A DNA stretch of 64,000 nt from Microbulbifer variabilis (GCF_023716485.1 NZ_CP092418.1:2587001-2651000); one strand, 5' to 3'; positions 1 to 10,273 are shown, counted from the first letter of the stretch. Notes: a model not told the origin generated them from the letters alone. Made by a program: numbers and translations.

Positions 1-70
1 CAGCCGTTAGTCGCAGATAGGATCGCAGCCGATTAATCCGCAGGTCAAATAAATATAAAAACTCTGTAAG

Positions 71-86
71 GTGGCCGACTGGCCAC
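71..86. other. Inverted repeat upstream of cspD
   Basis: GTGGCC, loop GACT, GGCCAC form a perfect 6-bp hairpin 25 bases before the cspD start codon. It lies in the probable 5' untranslated region, just ahead of the ribosome-binding site (GAGGGAG at about 99-105). It could be an operator or an mRNA structure affecting translation; nothing in the sequence decides between them. Confidence 0.4.
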
Positions 87-110
87 TCAGGCAATTAGAG
101 GGAGTTCGAT

Positions 111-419
111 ATGCCTACTGGTACCGTGAAGTGGTTCAACAACGCTAAGGGATATGGGTTTATTCTTGCAGATGAAGGAGGGGAGGATCTGTTTGCGCAC
201 TATTCCGCTATTCAGATGGAAGGCTACCGAACCCTAAAGGCCGGCCAACAGGTCACCTTTGATATCGTCAGAGGCGACAAAGGCTATCACGCCGCCAATA
301 TTTCCACCGCAGTGGCGGCAGAGACCGCACCTAGCCCCCAAAGCCCCAAAGTGGCCGCTATTGCAGATCCCAACCACTCTGAAACAGAGCGGGAAAAAGA
401 GGCAGAGATGCTCGACTAA
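111..419 (+). CDS. cspD: Cold-shock domain protein, CspD-like
   Basis: Small single-stranded nucleic-acid-binding protein of 102 aa. Residues 1-67 are a cold-shock domain: GTVKWFNNAKGYGFI carries RNP1 and DLFAHYSAI carries RNP2. A low-complexity, proline/glutamate-rich tail of about 35 residues follows, making it longer than E. coli CspD (74 aa). The start ATG follows a GAGGGAG ribosome-binding site. The gene converges on icd and shares a bidirectional terminator with it. In Pseudomonas and E. coli the neighbour on the other side is clpS-clpA, which would lie just outside this window. The Csp fold is certain. The CspD subtype, which inhibits replication in stationary phase in E. coli, is inferred from the icd neighbourhood. 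Confidence 0.88.
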   Translation: MPTGTVKWFNNAKGYGFILADEGGEDLFAHYSAIQMEGYRTLKAGQQVTFDIVRGDKGYHAANISTAVAAETAPSPQSPKVAAIADPNHSETEREKEAEMLD

Positions 420-457
420 CCCTGCAAGCCCGCACAAGCAGACCCCGCCAACAAAAA

Positions 458-488
458 AGCCCCTTGCTGCAAAGCAAAGGGCTTTTTC
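458..488. terminator. Bidirectional terminator between cspD and icd
   Basis: AGCCCCTTGC, loop TGCAAA, GCAAAGGGCT gives a 10-bp stem with one mismatch. It is flanked by A6 on the left and T5 on the right, so it can end the rightward cspD transcript and the leftward icd transcript. Confidence 0.85.
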
Positions 489-534
489 TAGCTAGGGCCA
501 GGTTGATTAAAAAACCTAGCCCCAAATCAGCCAA

Positions 535-1785
535 TTAGGCCATGTGCTTGATCACTTCGTCACCAAACGCAGAGCAGGATTTCAGCTCAGCACCATCCAT
601 CAGGCGCTCGAAATCGTAGGTTACGGTTTTCGCTTCGATAGCACCTTCCATACCCTTGATTACCAGGTCAGCAGCTTCGTTCCAGCCCAGGTGACGCAGC
701 ATCATCTCAGCGGAAAGAATCAGAGAGCCCGGGTTAACCTTGTCCTGGCCAGCGTACTTAGGTGCAGTACCGTGGGTTGCTTCGAACAGGGCAACGTCGT
801 CGGACAGGTTTGCGCCCGGAGCGATACCGATACCACCAACCTGTGCAGCCAGCGCGTCAGACAGGTAGTCACCGTTTAGGTTCAGGGTAGCAATTACGTC
901 GTACTCAGCCGGACGCAGCAGGATCTGCTGCAGCATAGCGTCAGCAATTACATCCTTAACAACGATTTCCTTGCCAGTCTTCGGGTTCTTGAAGCTGTGC
1001 CAGGGGCCGCCGTCCAGCGGCTGAGCGCCAAACTCGTCGCGAGCCAGTTCGTAACCCCAATCGGCGAAGGCACCTTCGGTGAACTTCATGATGTTGCCTT
1101 TGTGTACCAGGGTTACGGAATCGCGATCCTGGTCAACAGCGTACTGAATAGCCTTGCGCACGAGACGCTTGGTACCCTCTGCAGAAACCGGCTTAACACC
1201 GATACCACAGTTCTCAGGAAAACGGATTTTCTTAACACCCATCTCGTCCTGCAGGAACTTGATAACTTTCTTGGCTTCGTCGGTATCAGCTTTCCACTCG
1301 ATACCAGCGTAGATATCTTCAGAGTTTTCACGGAAGATAACCATGTCTACCTTGTTCGGCTCTTTAACCGGAGAAGGTACACCGCTGAACCAGCGAACAG
1401 GACGCTGACATACATACAGGTCCAGCTCCTGACGCAGGGCAACGTTCAGGGAACGGAAACCGCCGCCCACTGGTGTGGTCAGAGGGCCTTTGATGCTGAC
1501 AACGTAATCTTTGATCGCTTCCAGAGTTTCAGCTGGGAACCAGTCGCCAGCATAAGTCTCTGCGGCTTTCTCACCACAGTAGATTTCCATCCACTCGATT
1601 TTCTTATCGCCGCTGAAAGCTTTCTCTACCGCAGCGTCGATTACTTTGCGCATTACCGGAGTGATGTCCACACCGATGCCGTCACCCTCGATGAACGGAA
1701 TTACCGGGCGATTCGGAACATTCAGCGAACCGTCGGAATTGACTGTAACTTTTTCGCCGTCTGCCGGCACTTGGATGTGACCCAT
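535..1785 (-). CDS. icd: NADP-dependent isocitrate dehydrogenase
   Basis: Cytosolic TCA-cycle enzyme converting isocitrate to 2-oxoglutarate, CO2 and NADPH. Its 416 aa match the homodimeric E. coli-type enzyme. Visible motifs are the N-terminal [13 protein letters not shown], the substrate loop [16 protein letters not shown], the DIYAGIEW segment and the C-terminal cofactor motif [12 protein letters not shown] typical of NADP-using members. Ser112 in the substrate loop aligns with E. coli Ser113, which AceK phosphorylates to push carbon into the glyoxylate shunt. AceK is not in this window, but aceA and glcB are. The gene is transcribed alone, divergently from rluE. Confidence 0.97.
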   Translation of the reverse strand: MGHIQVPADGEKVTVNSDGSLNVPNRPVIPFIEGDGIGVDITPVMRKVIDAAVEKAFSGDKKIEWMEIYCGEKAAETYAGDWFPAETLEAIKDYVVSIKGPLTTPVGGGFRSLNVALRQELDLYVCQRPVRWFSGVPSPVKEPNKVDMVIFRENSEDIYAGIEWKADTDEAKKVIKFLQDEMGVKKIRFPENCGIGVKPVSAEGTKRLVRKAIQYAVDQDRDSVTLVHKGNIMKFTEGAFADWGYELARDEFGAQPLDGGPWHSFKNPKTGKEIVVKDVIADAMLQQILLRPAEYDVIATLNLNGDYLSDALAAQVGGIGIAPGANLSDDVALFEATHGTAPKYAGQDKVNPGSLILSAEMMLRHLGWNEAADLVIKGMEGAIEAKTVTYDFERLMDGAELKSCSAFGDEVIKHMA

Positions 1786-1934
1786 ATTGCGTAAACTCCC
1801 AAAATTCTATGACTTTTTAGGTCCAGCGTTGCTTGCACCGCTCCCCCGGGACCATTGGGCGGGGATAAAAATCGGCGGGATTATAGCAGCATCGGCTAAT
1901 TTTTGTAGTTGGATTACAATACTCAATTTTTCTT

Positions 1935-2549
1935 ATGCCCAAGATTATTCTCCTAAACAAACCTTTTGGCGTGTTAAGCCAATTCACAGACCCCCAGGGT
2001 CGCGCCACGCTGGCAGACTATATCCCGCATAAGGGCTTCTATGCCGCGGGTCGGCTCGACTATGACTCGGAGGGACTTCTACTACTCACAGATGATGGAG
2101 CGCTACAACATCAAATCAGCCACCCGAAGAGAAAGATGGCGAAGACTTACTGGGCTCAGGTAGAGGGGGACATTTCAGATGACGCCCTGATGTTTCTGCG
2201 CAAAGGTGTAGATTTGAAGGATGGACGCACAGCGCCCGCTAAGGCCCGCAGACTCTCCGAAGTCGACCTGTGGCCGCGCAATCCCCCAATCCGAGAGCGC
2301 AAGTCCATTCCCACCAGCTGGGTAGAACTTATCATTCACGAGGGTAGAAACCGTCAGGTGCGACGTATGACCGCAGCGGTTGGCTTCCCTACCCTGCGCT
2401 TGGTTCGAATGGCTATCGGCAATTGGAATCTCGGCACTCTGCAGCCGGGGCAGCACCGCTCGGAGGAGGTTTTTTCTGCGCCTAAGCCAAGGCCCAAAGG
2501 CAAATCGAAGCCACCTCAGAAGCGCAATCATCCTCGCCGGAGACAATAA
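1935..2549 (+). CDS. rluE: 23S rRNA pseudouridine synthase RluE
   Basis: Member of the RsuA/RluB/RluE/RluF pseudouridine synthase family, 204 aa, without the N-terminal S4 domain, as is typical of RluE. The family makes pseudouridine 2457 in E. coli 23S rRNA. The catalytic aspartate is Asp42 in [14 protein letters not shown]. The [11 protein letters not shown] start and the [11 protein letters not shown] motif are family hallmarks. The C-terminus is a basic tail ([15 protein letters not shown]) that may help bind RNA. The gene leads a rightward run into mnmA, hflD and purB. Subfamily choice rests on length and motif fit. Confidence 0.9.
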   Translation: MPKIILLNKPFGVLSQFTDPQGRATLADYIPHKGFYAAGRLDYDSEGLLLLTDDGALQHQISHPKRKMAKTYWAQVEGDISDDALMFLRKGVDLKDGRTAPAKARRLSEVDLWPRNPPIRERKSIPTSWVELIIHEGRNRQVRRMTAAVGFPTLRLVRMAIGNWNLGTLQPGQHRSEEVFSAPKPRPKGKSKPPQKRNHPRRRQ

Positions 2550-2646
2550 GCAAAAACCCAAGATTAAAGCGGCCTTGGTCAGAAGCCCGATTCACAGGTA
2601 AAATTCGCCCCCTTTCCATTCCAGTGAAGTAGTGACTGTCCTTCTT

Positions 2647-3792
2647 ATGCCTGATTCCACGCACAACAAACAGCCCAAGCGCGTCATCGTCGGTATGTCC
2701 GGCGGTGTGGATTCCTCTGTAGCCGCACTTCTGCTCATGCAGCAGGGCTACCAAGTGGAGGGCTTGTTTATGAAGAATTGGGACGAAGATGACGGCACTG
2801 AGTACTGCACCGCGAAAGCAGACTTGGTCGATGCCCAGGCGGTATGTGAAAAACTGGGCATCAAACTGCATACCGCTAATTTTGCTGCCGAGTATTGGGA
2901 CCATGTCTTCGAATACTTCCTGGCAGAATACAAGGCCGGACGCACGCCTAACCCGGACATTCTGTGCAATCGGGAGATCAAGTTTAAAGTTTTCCTGGAA
3001 TATGCCGAAGTTCTGGGAGCTGATGCCATTGCCACAGGACATTACACCCGCCGACGCGATATAGAAGGTCGCACCTATTTGCTCAAGGGCTTGGATGGCA
3101 ACAAGGATCAAAGCTACTTCCTCCACGCTGTCGGCGAGGGTGAGTTCGCTCGCTCTCTATTTCCACTGGGCGAGTTGGAAAAACCTGAAGTACGACGTAT
3201 CGCTGAGGAAAACGGCTTTATCACCCACAATAAAAAAGACAGTACGGGGATCTGCTTTATTGGCGAACGCCGCTTCAAGGACTTTCTGGAACAGTATCTG
3301 CCCGCCCAGCCGGGCGACATGGAAACTCCAGAAGGTGAAATTATGGGGCGCCACGCCGGTCTGATGTACCACACCATAGGACAAAGGCAGGGTCTTGGTA
3401 TCGGAGGGGTAAAAGGCGCGGGCGAAGAACCCTGGTACGTAGTCGGAAAGAACCTAGAGCGCAACGTATTGATTGTTGCCCAGGGGGCACATCACCCCTT
3501 GCTTTACGCCACGGGTCTGGTGGCAACCCAAACACATTGGATCAATGGCGCCGCACCAGGTGAGTCTTTCCGCTGTCAAGCGAAGACCCGCTACCGACAG
3601 CCAGACCAGGACTGCACAATACGGGTACAAAAGGGTGGTAACCTGACTGTGGAATTTGACGAGCCACAGCGGGCAATTACCCCAGGACAATCCCTGGTCC
3701 TGTACGATGGCGAAATATGTCTCGGCGGCGCAGTTATCGAACAGGCTACAGGTATCGGCACTGCCGTACCGGAAAAATACAAGAAACACTAA
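2647..3792 (+). CDS. mnmA: tRNA-specific 2-thiouridylase MnmA
   Basis: Thiolates U34 of tRNA-Lys, -Glu and -Gln in the mnm5s2U pathway, taking sulfur from the Tus relay. The N-terminal PP-loop ATP site is [15 protein letters not shown]. The two catalytic cysteines are visible in [12 protein letters not shown] and STGICFIGE (about residues 107 and 203). A C-terminal beta-barrel with [16 protein letters not shown] completes the 381 aa. An in-frame GTG lies 15 bases upstream at 2632. The ATG at 2647 is preferred, although neither has a good ribosome-binding site. It is followed by hflD, as in many gammaproteobacteria. Confidence 0.96.
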   Translation: MPDSTHNKQPKRVIVGMSGGVDSSVAALLLMQQGYQVEGLFMKNWDEDDGTEYCTAKADLVDAQAVCEKLGIKLHTANFAAEYWDHVFEYFLAEYKAGRTPNPDILCNREIKFKVFLEYAEVLGADAIATGHYTRRRDIEGRTYLLKGLDGNKDQSYFLHAVGEGEFARSLFPLGELEKPEVRRIAEENGFITHNKKDSTGICFIGERRFKDFLEQYLPAQPGDMETPEGEIMGRHAGLMYHTIGQRQGLGIGGVKGAGEEPWYVVGKNLERNVLIVAQGAHHPLLYATGLVATQTHWINGAAPGESFRCQAKTRYRQPDQDCTIRVQKGGNLTVEFDEPQRAITPGQSLVLYDGEICLGGAVIEQATGIGTAVPEKYKKH

Positions 3793-3801
3793 GGAGTAAC
3801 C

Positions 3802-4437
3802 TTGAATAACTGGCGGGATCAGGCTCTGGCATTGGCCGGAATATTTCAATCCGCAACTTTAGTGGAGCGCTTGGCCAAAACAGGCACCGCTCCCCAGGCC
3901 CAGCTGGAAACCGGGGTATACAGCCTTTTCCAGCTCAACCCAGATCGCACCGAAGATGTGTTCGCCGGCGCAGAGAAGCTGCTGCCCGGCTTGCAGGTCT
4001 CACGGCAGTTACTGCAATCGCGGCAACACCCTGAATACACAGACTGCCTGCGCTATGCATTATCTGTGCTCTATCTGCAGAGGCAATTGAGTAAGAAAGG
4101 AGAGTTGCTCTCCATCATTGGCAGCCGCCTCGAAAAAGCCAAGACTCAGGCGGAACACTTTGCCCCCACCCACGAGAATGTATTTTCCAATCTCGCCAGT
4201 ATTTATAGCGATACCCTCGGCACTTTCCGCTTTCGTATCCAGGTGCTGGGAGATTTTAATTTTCTGCAGCAACAGCGCGTCGCTAACCAAATCCGCTCAA
4301 TGCTGTTTGCCGGTATCCGTTCAGCCACGCTGTGGCGACAATTGGGCGGAAGGCGCCTGCATCTGCTATTTCAACGCAAAAAGCTATTGCGTGCGACCGA
4401 CGAGCTAATCGCACAGATCGAATCTATAAAAAACTAA
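3802..4437 (+). CDS. hflD: HflD family protein
   Basis: All-helical protein of 211 aa, matching the usual HflD length (213 in E. coli). In E. coli HflD antagonises phage lambda CII and is peripherally membrane-associated. Its general housekeeping role is unknown. Recognition rests on the N-terminal WRDQALALAGIFQSATLVE segment and the position between mnmA and purB. The start is TTG at 3802, supported by an AAGGAG ribosome-binding site (3791-3796) five bases upstream. It begins nine bases after mnmA ends, so the two are surely co-transcribed. Confidence 0.92.
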   Translation: MNNWRDQALALAGIFQSATLVERLAKTGTAPQAQLETGVYSLFQLNPDRTEDVFAGAEKLLPGLQVSRQLLQSRQHPEYTDCLRYALSVLYLQRQLSKKGELLSIIGSRLEKAKTQAEHFAPTHENVFSNLASIYSDTLGTFRFRIQVLGDFNFLQQQRVANQIRSMLFAGIRSATLWRQLGGRRLHLLFQRKKLLRATDELIAQIESIKN

Positions 4438-5826
<1,389 letters not shown>

Positions 5827-5837
5827 GTGAGCACCGC

Positions 5838-5870
5838 TTCCGGCCACACCGCAGTGGCCGGAAATTTATT
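5838..5870 (+). terminator. Hairpin terminator after purB
   Basis: TTCCGGCCAC, loop ACCGCA, GTGGCCGGAA form a perfect 10-bp stem directly after purB. An AT-rich ATTTATT run follows rather than a clean U-tract. It probably ends the purB transcript. Confidence 0.7.
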
Positions 5871-5983
5871 CAAATTTCTTTACTGCCGCTCTACTCTGCA
5901 GAGCTTTAACCTCGGGCTGAGTTACACCTATTAGTGGCAGACTAGAGAAGATTTCCCCAGCCCAACAAACAGTGAGAGTTACC

Positions 5984-7138
5984 GTGGCAAGCCCCCTTAC
6001 CCATCTCGGCGATATGCCGATTGAAGTTTTTATGCGCGATTATTGGCAACAAAAACCCTTGCTGATCCGCAATGCTTTCCCCAACTTCGAATCGCCCATA
6101 TCAGGAGAAGAGCTTGCCGGAATGGCTCTGGAGGAGACGATTGAATCTCGCCTGGTGCTTGAAAATGGCGAGAGCGGTCCCTGGGAGCTACGCAACGGCC
6201 CTTTCACTGAGGAAGACTTTCTATCCCTACCCCGCACGCACTGGACCCTACTTGTACAAGCCGTAGATCAATGGCTTTCCGAAGTGGCTGAATTAAAAGA
6301 GTATTTTCGCTTTATCCCAGACTGGCGCCTGGATGATGTGATGATTAGTTACGCGGCGGATCAGGGGAGTGTCGGACCGCACTATGACCACTACGATGTC
6401 TTTCTGCTCCAAGCCGAGGGCAAACGCCTGTGGCAGCAGGGAGCGAAAGTGGATGAGACCAATCCCCGCCTGGAAGGCACGCCCCTCAATATCCTGAAAA
6501 AATTTAATGCTGAGAACAGCTGGGTACTGGAGCCTGGCGACATGCTTTACCTCCCGCCACAATACAGTCACTGGGGTATCGCCGAGGGCGGCTGCACCAC
6601 GATCTCCATTGGCTTCCGAGCACCTTCTGCCTCAGCCATATTGGAAGATCTCGCGGCCGAAGTGGCAATGGGACTGAAGGATAGCCTGCGTTATACCGAT
6701 GCCGGCATGGAACCGACAAAATCCCCAGCGGAAGTTGATCCCGAGTCCGTAGCTCGCTTACAACAACAACTGGCCGAGTGGCTTAGGCAACCAGAGAAGG
6801 TCACTCAGTGGTTTGGCGCAGTGATGACTGAAGCAAAATACCCTGATACCGTCGCACTAGACGCGGATGAGGCCGCTGACTGGCGTGAGCAAATGCCAAA
6901 GGGGATGCCATTGGTGCTAAACCCCGCATCTCGAGTCGCCTTTTCCAGGGAGCCGGCCACGTTATTTGTCGACGGTGAAGCCCTAACCGCACCACTCACC
7001 TTTGCTCAACAATTTGCCGAGTCCCACGAAATTTCCTGGAGCGACATTGAAACCTATCCAGAAATTGCCAACTTCGATGGTTTAATAGACCAATTGGTAG
7101 CCCAAGGCACACTGATTTATCCCCCTGAGGATTTCTGA
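5984..7138 (+). CDS. roxA: Ribosomal protein uL16 arginine hydroxylase (RoxA/YcfD type)
   Basis: Cupin-fold 2-oxoglutarate/Fe(II) oxygenase that hydroxylates an arginine of ribosomal protein L16 in E. coli. The iron ligands are visible as HxD in GPHYDHYDVF (His133, Asp135) and a distal histidine in SHWGIAEGG (His196). A helical dimerisation part and a C-terminal winged domain complete the 384 aa (373 in E. coli). GTG at 5984 is preferred because GAGAG sits five bases before it; GTG at 5972 is the longer alternative. The downstream acetyltransferase begins one base after its stop, so the two are coupled. Confidence 0.9.
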   Translation: MASPLTHLGDMPIEVFMRDYWQQKPLLIRNAFPNFESPISGEELAGMALEETIESRLVLENGESGPWELRNGPFTEEDFLSLPRTHWTLLVQAVDQWLSEVAELKEYFRFIPDWRLDDVMISYAADQGSVGPHYDHYDVFLLQAEGKRLWQQGAKVDETNPRLEGTPLNILKKFNAENSWVLEPGDMLYLPPQYSHWGIAEGGCTTISIGFRAPSASAILEDLAAEVAMGLKDSLRYTDAGMEPTKSPAEVDPESVARLQQQLAEWLRQPEKVTQWFGAVMTEAKYPDTVALDADEAADWREQMPKGMPLVLNPASRVAFSREPATLFVDGEALTAPLTFAQQFAESHEISWSDIETYPEIANFDGLIDQLVAQGTLIYPPEDF

Positions 7139-7139
7139 T

Positions 7140-7562
7140 ATGGCCGCACTGGTGCGCCCCGCTGACTGGCAAAAAGAACAAGAAAGCATTCGCACTATCC
7201 GCGAAGCTGTGTTCGTCCAGGAACAGAAAGTTCCTGCCGACTTGGAGTGGGATAACCAGGAAGAATCTTCACAACACTTCCTAGTTTTTAATGGTGATGT
7301 TGCCGTTGGAACCGGGCGGCTCAGCAAAAGTGGTAAAGTTGGGCGGATGGCGATCATGCCATCCGCCCGAGGCAAAGGTCTGGGGGCCCAGTTACTCAAG
7401 GCGATTTGTGACTTTGCCAAACTACAGGGCTTTCGCAGTGTATATCTACATGCACAACAGCATGCTGAAGGCTTCTACATTCGAAGTGGCTTTATCCCAG
7501 AGGGAGAAACCTTTTACGAGGCTAATATCCCTCATATTAAAATGATTCGTCAGTTGCACTAG
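7140..7562 (+). CDS. GNAT family N-acetyltransferase
   Basis: Single-domain acetyl-CoA-dependent N-acetyltransferase of 140 aa. The acetyl-CoA pyrophosphate loop is in VGRMAIMPSARGKGLGAQLL (motif A), followed by VYLHAQQHAEGFYIRSGF (motif B). The N-terminal REAVFVQEQKVP resembles the ElaA/YjcF-like branch, whose substrates are poorly known. It starts one base after roxA stops, indicating translational coupling. A link with ribosome modification is possible but only suggested by position. Confidence 0.85.
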   Translation: MAALVRPADWQKEQESIRTIREAVFVQEQKVPADLEWDNQEESSQHFLVFNGDVAVGTGRLSKSGKVGRMAIMPSARGKGLGAQLLKAICDFAKLQGFRSVYLHAQQHAEGFYIRSGFIPEGETFYEANIPHIKMIRQLH

Positions 7563-7568
7563 GCCGTA

Positions 7569-7608
7569 ATGAAGGCGCTGGTATGTTTACGCATACCGAC
7601 GCCTTCAT
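7569..7608. terminator. Long imperfect hairpin after the acetyltransferase gene
   Basis: ATGAAGGCG pairs with CGCCTTCAT and GGTATG with CATACC around loop TTTACG, separated by a small CT/GA internal loop. The arms span 40 bases starting seven bases after the stop codon. There is no U-tract, so intrinsic termination is likely but not proven; a protein-binding or RNA-stabilising role is the alternative. Confidence 0.5.
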
Positions 7609-7653
7609 TTCCGTCTGCTCGTTAAAGACGAAATGTCCGCCACTAATTTTTAG

Positions 7654-7665
7654 GTCTCGCGAGAC
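7654..7665. promoter_or_regulatory. Perfect 12-bp palindrome GTCTCGCGAGAC
   Basis: Self-complementary dodecamer in the roughly 345-base gap between the acetyltransferase and deaminase genes. This is the size and symmetry expected for a dimeric repressor operator. No regulator gene lies beside it, so the assignment is speculative. The rest of the gap (7609-7908) is otherwise featureless. Confidence 0.3.
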
Positions 7666-7908
7666 TACTCCCCCTCCTCTTTCTGACTAACATATTCGTC
7701 GACGTAGCTAGCGGTAAAATAAAAACAAATGATAACGGCTTTGTAAGTGTATTCTTTTAGTGCTCTGAACTGGATTCCGTATCGCAACTTGGAGTAACCG
7801 CAGGAGTACCGGCTACTTATTACTCGGGTCAAAACTCTCGCCCTGCGAAAGACTGCCCAGGCTAATATCAGAATGCCAGGAAACCCTATAAGTGAGTGCT
7901 CAGATCAT

Positions 7909-9330
7909 ATGCCCAAGACACTACTGCTTAAGAACGCTGAAGTACTGGTAACCATGGACTCAGAAAGACGTGAGATTCCCAATGGCGGTATTTTTGCCGA
8001 AGAAGGCATTATCACGGCTGTAGGCCCCACAGATAAACTACCCATGAGCGCTGACACCATTATTGACGCTAGCGGGCAGATAGTCCTACCAGGACTGGTG
8101 AACACTCATCACCATTTAAACCAGACTCTCACCCGCAACCTGCCAGCGACCCAGAACAAAAATTTATTCGCCTGGCTTCAGCTTCACTACCCTATCTGGA
8201 GCCGGATAAATCCAGAAGCCTCTCGCACAAGTGCTTTGATTGGTTTGGCTGAGCTTATTCTCTCTGGTTGCACCACGGTTTTTGACCATTCTTATTTATT
8301 TAAAAGTGGCAACAAAGTGGACTTTCATATTGAAGCAGCAAAGGACTTAGGGGTGAGGTTCCATGCAAGCCGCGGCTCCATGTCTTTGGGCAGATCACAA
8401 GGGGGCTTACCCCCAGATGAAAGTGTCGAAGATGAAGATTTTATTCTCCAAGACAGTATCCGGGTCATTGATCGCTATCACGATGCAAGCTATGGAGCCC
8501 TGACTCGAATTGTTCTGGCCCCCTGCTCTCCATTTACTGTTTCAGAAAATCTGCTCAAAGAAACTGCCCTGCTGGCCCGTGATAAAGGCGTTATGCTACA
8601 CACGCATATTTGCGAAACATTTGATGAAGAGCGCCACACTTTAGAACGATTTGGCAAGCGCCCTCTGGAGTGGATGGGAGAAAGCGAGTGGTTGGGGCCC
8701 GATGTTTGGTTTGCTCACGCAATACACATCGATACACAAGAAATAAATACTTTTGCTCGTACCGGGTGTGGCATCGCTCACTGTCCAAGCTCTAATATGC
8801 GCCTTGCATCAGGGATAGCCCCCGTTAAAGACTATATTGCAGCTGGAATTAAAGTGGGACTTGGTGTGGATGGGTCAGCCAGCAATGACGCCTCCAATAT
8901 GCTCTTGGAGACCCGCCAGGCAATGTTGCTCTCAAGGTTGCGCATGGGCCTTCGCCCACCGGAGGGGCCACATCGCTACGCCCAACTTCCTCAGTCCCAC
9001 CCTCTACGCTCGCCGGAATGGATGACAGCCAGGGAAGCTTTAGAGCTTGCCACTATCGGTGGTGCCAGCGTTCTTAATCGTACTGATATCGGAGCATTGG
9101 AAGTTGGGCGTTGTGCTGATTTCTTTTCTCTAGAACTCAACACTATTCAATATGCCGGGGCTCTTTCAGATCCAGTTGCCGCGATAGTCTTCTGCGCCCC
9201 CCAATCAGCAAAAACTGTAGTAATTCACGGTCGACAAGTTGTGAGCAATGGAGAGATTACTTCAATAAATATGGAACCCGTTATTCGAGATCACAATCAA
9301 TGGAGCCAGAGGTTATTGGCTAATGGCTAA
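7909..9330 (+). CDS. 8-oxoguanine deaminase (amidohydrolase superfamily)
   Basis: Metal-dependent deaminase of 473 aa, resembling the 8-oxoguanine deaminases described from Pseudomonas (PA0142 group), which convert 8-oxoguanine to urate. Metal ligands are visible in VNTHHHLNQT (HxH, His67/His69), the MLHTHICET histidine, a FAHAIH histidine and LGVDGSASND (aspartate). The NLFAWLQLHYPIW segment is characteristic of this group. ATG at 7909 begins MPKTLLLKNAEVLVTMD and fits the family; an in-frame ATG at 7873 adds twelve atypical residues. The stop codon and last codons lie inside a heptamer repeat array. No purine transporter or other purine gene adjoins it. Confidence 0.88.
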   Translation: MPKTLLLKNAEVLVTMDSERREIPNGGIFAEEGIITAVGPTDKLPMSADTIIDASGQIVLPGLVNTHHHLNQTLTRNLPATQNKNLFAWLQLHYPIWSRINPEASRTSALIGLAELILSGCTTVFDHSYLFKSGNKVDFHIEAAKDLGVRFHASRGSMSLGRSQGGLPPDESVEDEDFILQDSIRVIDRYHDASYGALTRIVLAPCSPFTVSENLLKETALLARDKGVMLHTHICETFDEERHTLERFGKRPLEWMGESEWLGPDVWFAHAIHIDTQEINTFARTGCGIAHCPSSNMRLASGIAPVKDYIAAGIKVGLGVDGSASNDASNMLLETRQAMLLSRLRMGLRPPEGPHRYAQLPQSHPLRSPEWMTAREALELATIGGASVLNRTDIGALEVGRCADFFSLELNTIQYAGALSDPVAAIVFCAPQSAKTVVIHGRQVVSNGEITSINMEPVIRDHNQWSQRLLANG

Positions 9331-9408
9331 TGGCTAATGGCTAATGGCTAATGGCTAATGGCTAATGGCTAATGGCTAATGGCTAATGGCTAATGGCTAA
9401 TGGCTAAT
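9318..9408. repeat. Tandem repeat, 13 perfect copies of GGCTAAT
   Basis: Thirteen uninterrupted identical 7-bp units (91 bp), followed by a partial GG. The array begins inside the last codons of the deaminase gene, and the stop TAA (9328-9330) lies in its second unit. Every unit contains TAATG, a stop/start overlap. Because the stop comes early in the array, changes in copy number would not alter the protein unless fewer than about two units remain. It is a likely replication-slippage site. Confidence 0.98.
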
Positions 9409-10174
9409 GGGCACAGAATAGTAGTAAGTGTGGAAGGAAAGAAAAGGTATCTACCTAGGGCGTTGCTGTACGGTTTTTTTTCAACCAGCGCTGCATTCTC
9501 AGTTTTATTTGCCCTTCTCTAGCCCAAAACCGAAATGGGACTCCATACCGACAGCAAACCAAAAATTTCAAATGAGTCAAAGGAGTATCTGTTACCACTT
9601 GCAAGCAAGTTTAGAATTTGCAGGAATTCTACACAGTATTGGGCGGCTCTGATTTTTTATATTTATCTCTAAGACTGTACTCTTACACACTTCGATTTTT
9701 AGAATATACAAATTCAAGTAGATTTTTTTGGTAAAAATATATGGGAAGGGGCTATCAACAATACAGTGATCTTGTTCTGAATAATCACTGGACGTCTCAT
9801 CATTGGATTTTTCGACCACTTTAGTCATGCCTACATATTACCAACAAGGACTTATTGCTTAATCGCAGGAGCTGGGCTCAGAGACTCCGCCCTGGCCCTT
9901 TCAATCATTCAAGTCCATATATCAAAATCAGCGCACGAGTTAGCCACAGAAATGGTACTTACTTCAGGGCTTATATTAGGTCGTATTTTGCAAATAGTCC
10001 TTGGGCCTAAGCTAGAACCCCTTCAATATTTTGATTTAACAGAAATAAAAACCAAATATCTTAATCCCTTGCCCACGAGAAGTGAAAATTCCTAAGTTAC
10101 CAATCAGCCTTCCAGTTGACAGATCTAGTTATCTGTCTCGGCCTCATTAGCAGATTTTTCTTTTAAAGATAACG
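9409..10174. other. AT-rich intergenic stretch without a convincing intact gene
   Basis: About 770 bases with no open frame showing recognisable protein character in full, no tRNA-like structure and no insertion-sequence ends. The only coding-like signal is a broken frame at 9785-10095, listed separately. Composition is clearly more AT-rich than the flanking housekeeping genes. Confidence 0.6.
9785..10095 (+). pseudogene. Possible remnant of an AraC-type regulator N-terminus
   Basis: Two adjacent frames read in a protein-like way. One runs from 9785 to a stop at 9860 and includes FSTTLVMPTYYQQGLIA. The other is open from about 9859 to a stop at 10093 and includes LIAGAGLRDSALALS, ISKSAHELATE and SGLILGRILQIVLGP. 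Read across a frameshift near 9860, the order loosely recalls the sensor domain of OruR/ArgR-like AraC regulators (an AGL motif, then a glycine-rich LxLG). No HTH follows. This is a low-confidence reading of a decayed gene, and chance is a real alternative. Confidence 0.22.
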
Positions 10175-10221
10175 CAAAATAGCCTCAGTCCTTTCAATTA
10201 AAGAACATCGAGGCTATTCCT
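10175..10221 (-). terminator. Terminator of the flavodoxin/NAT transcript
   Basis: On the minus strand ATAGCCTC (10217-10210) pairs with GAGGCTAT (10186-10179) across a 23-base loop, followed by TTTTG. It lies about 55 bases downstream of the flavodoxin-like gene. Confidence 0.55.
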
Positions 10222-10273
10222 CTTGAGCTACGCCACTTTCCCTAAAGTTGTATCAAAATTTATTTGTTGGATA

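Noticed and set aside
997..1794. Plus-strand open frame of 265 codons opposite icd
   Set aside because: Mirror of a highly biased coding gene; no ribosome-binding site and no domain character.
7620..7900. Purine riboswitch before the 8-oxoguanine deaminase
   Set aside because: The conserved three-way-junction loop sequences of the purine aptamer were not found in this stretch.
9318..9408. CRISPR or phase-variation array
   Set aside because: There are no spacers, so it is not CRISPR. The stop codon falls in the second unit, so copy-number changes do not switch the upstream reading frame.
9592..9828. Minus-strand frame of 78 codons in the AT-rich gap
   Set aside because: No ribosome-binding site, no family resemblance and the composition of random AT-rich DNA.
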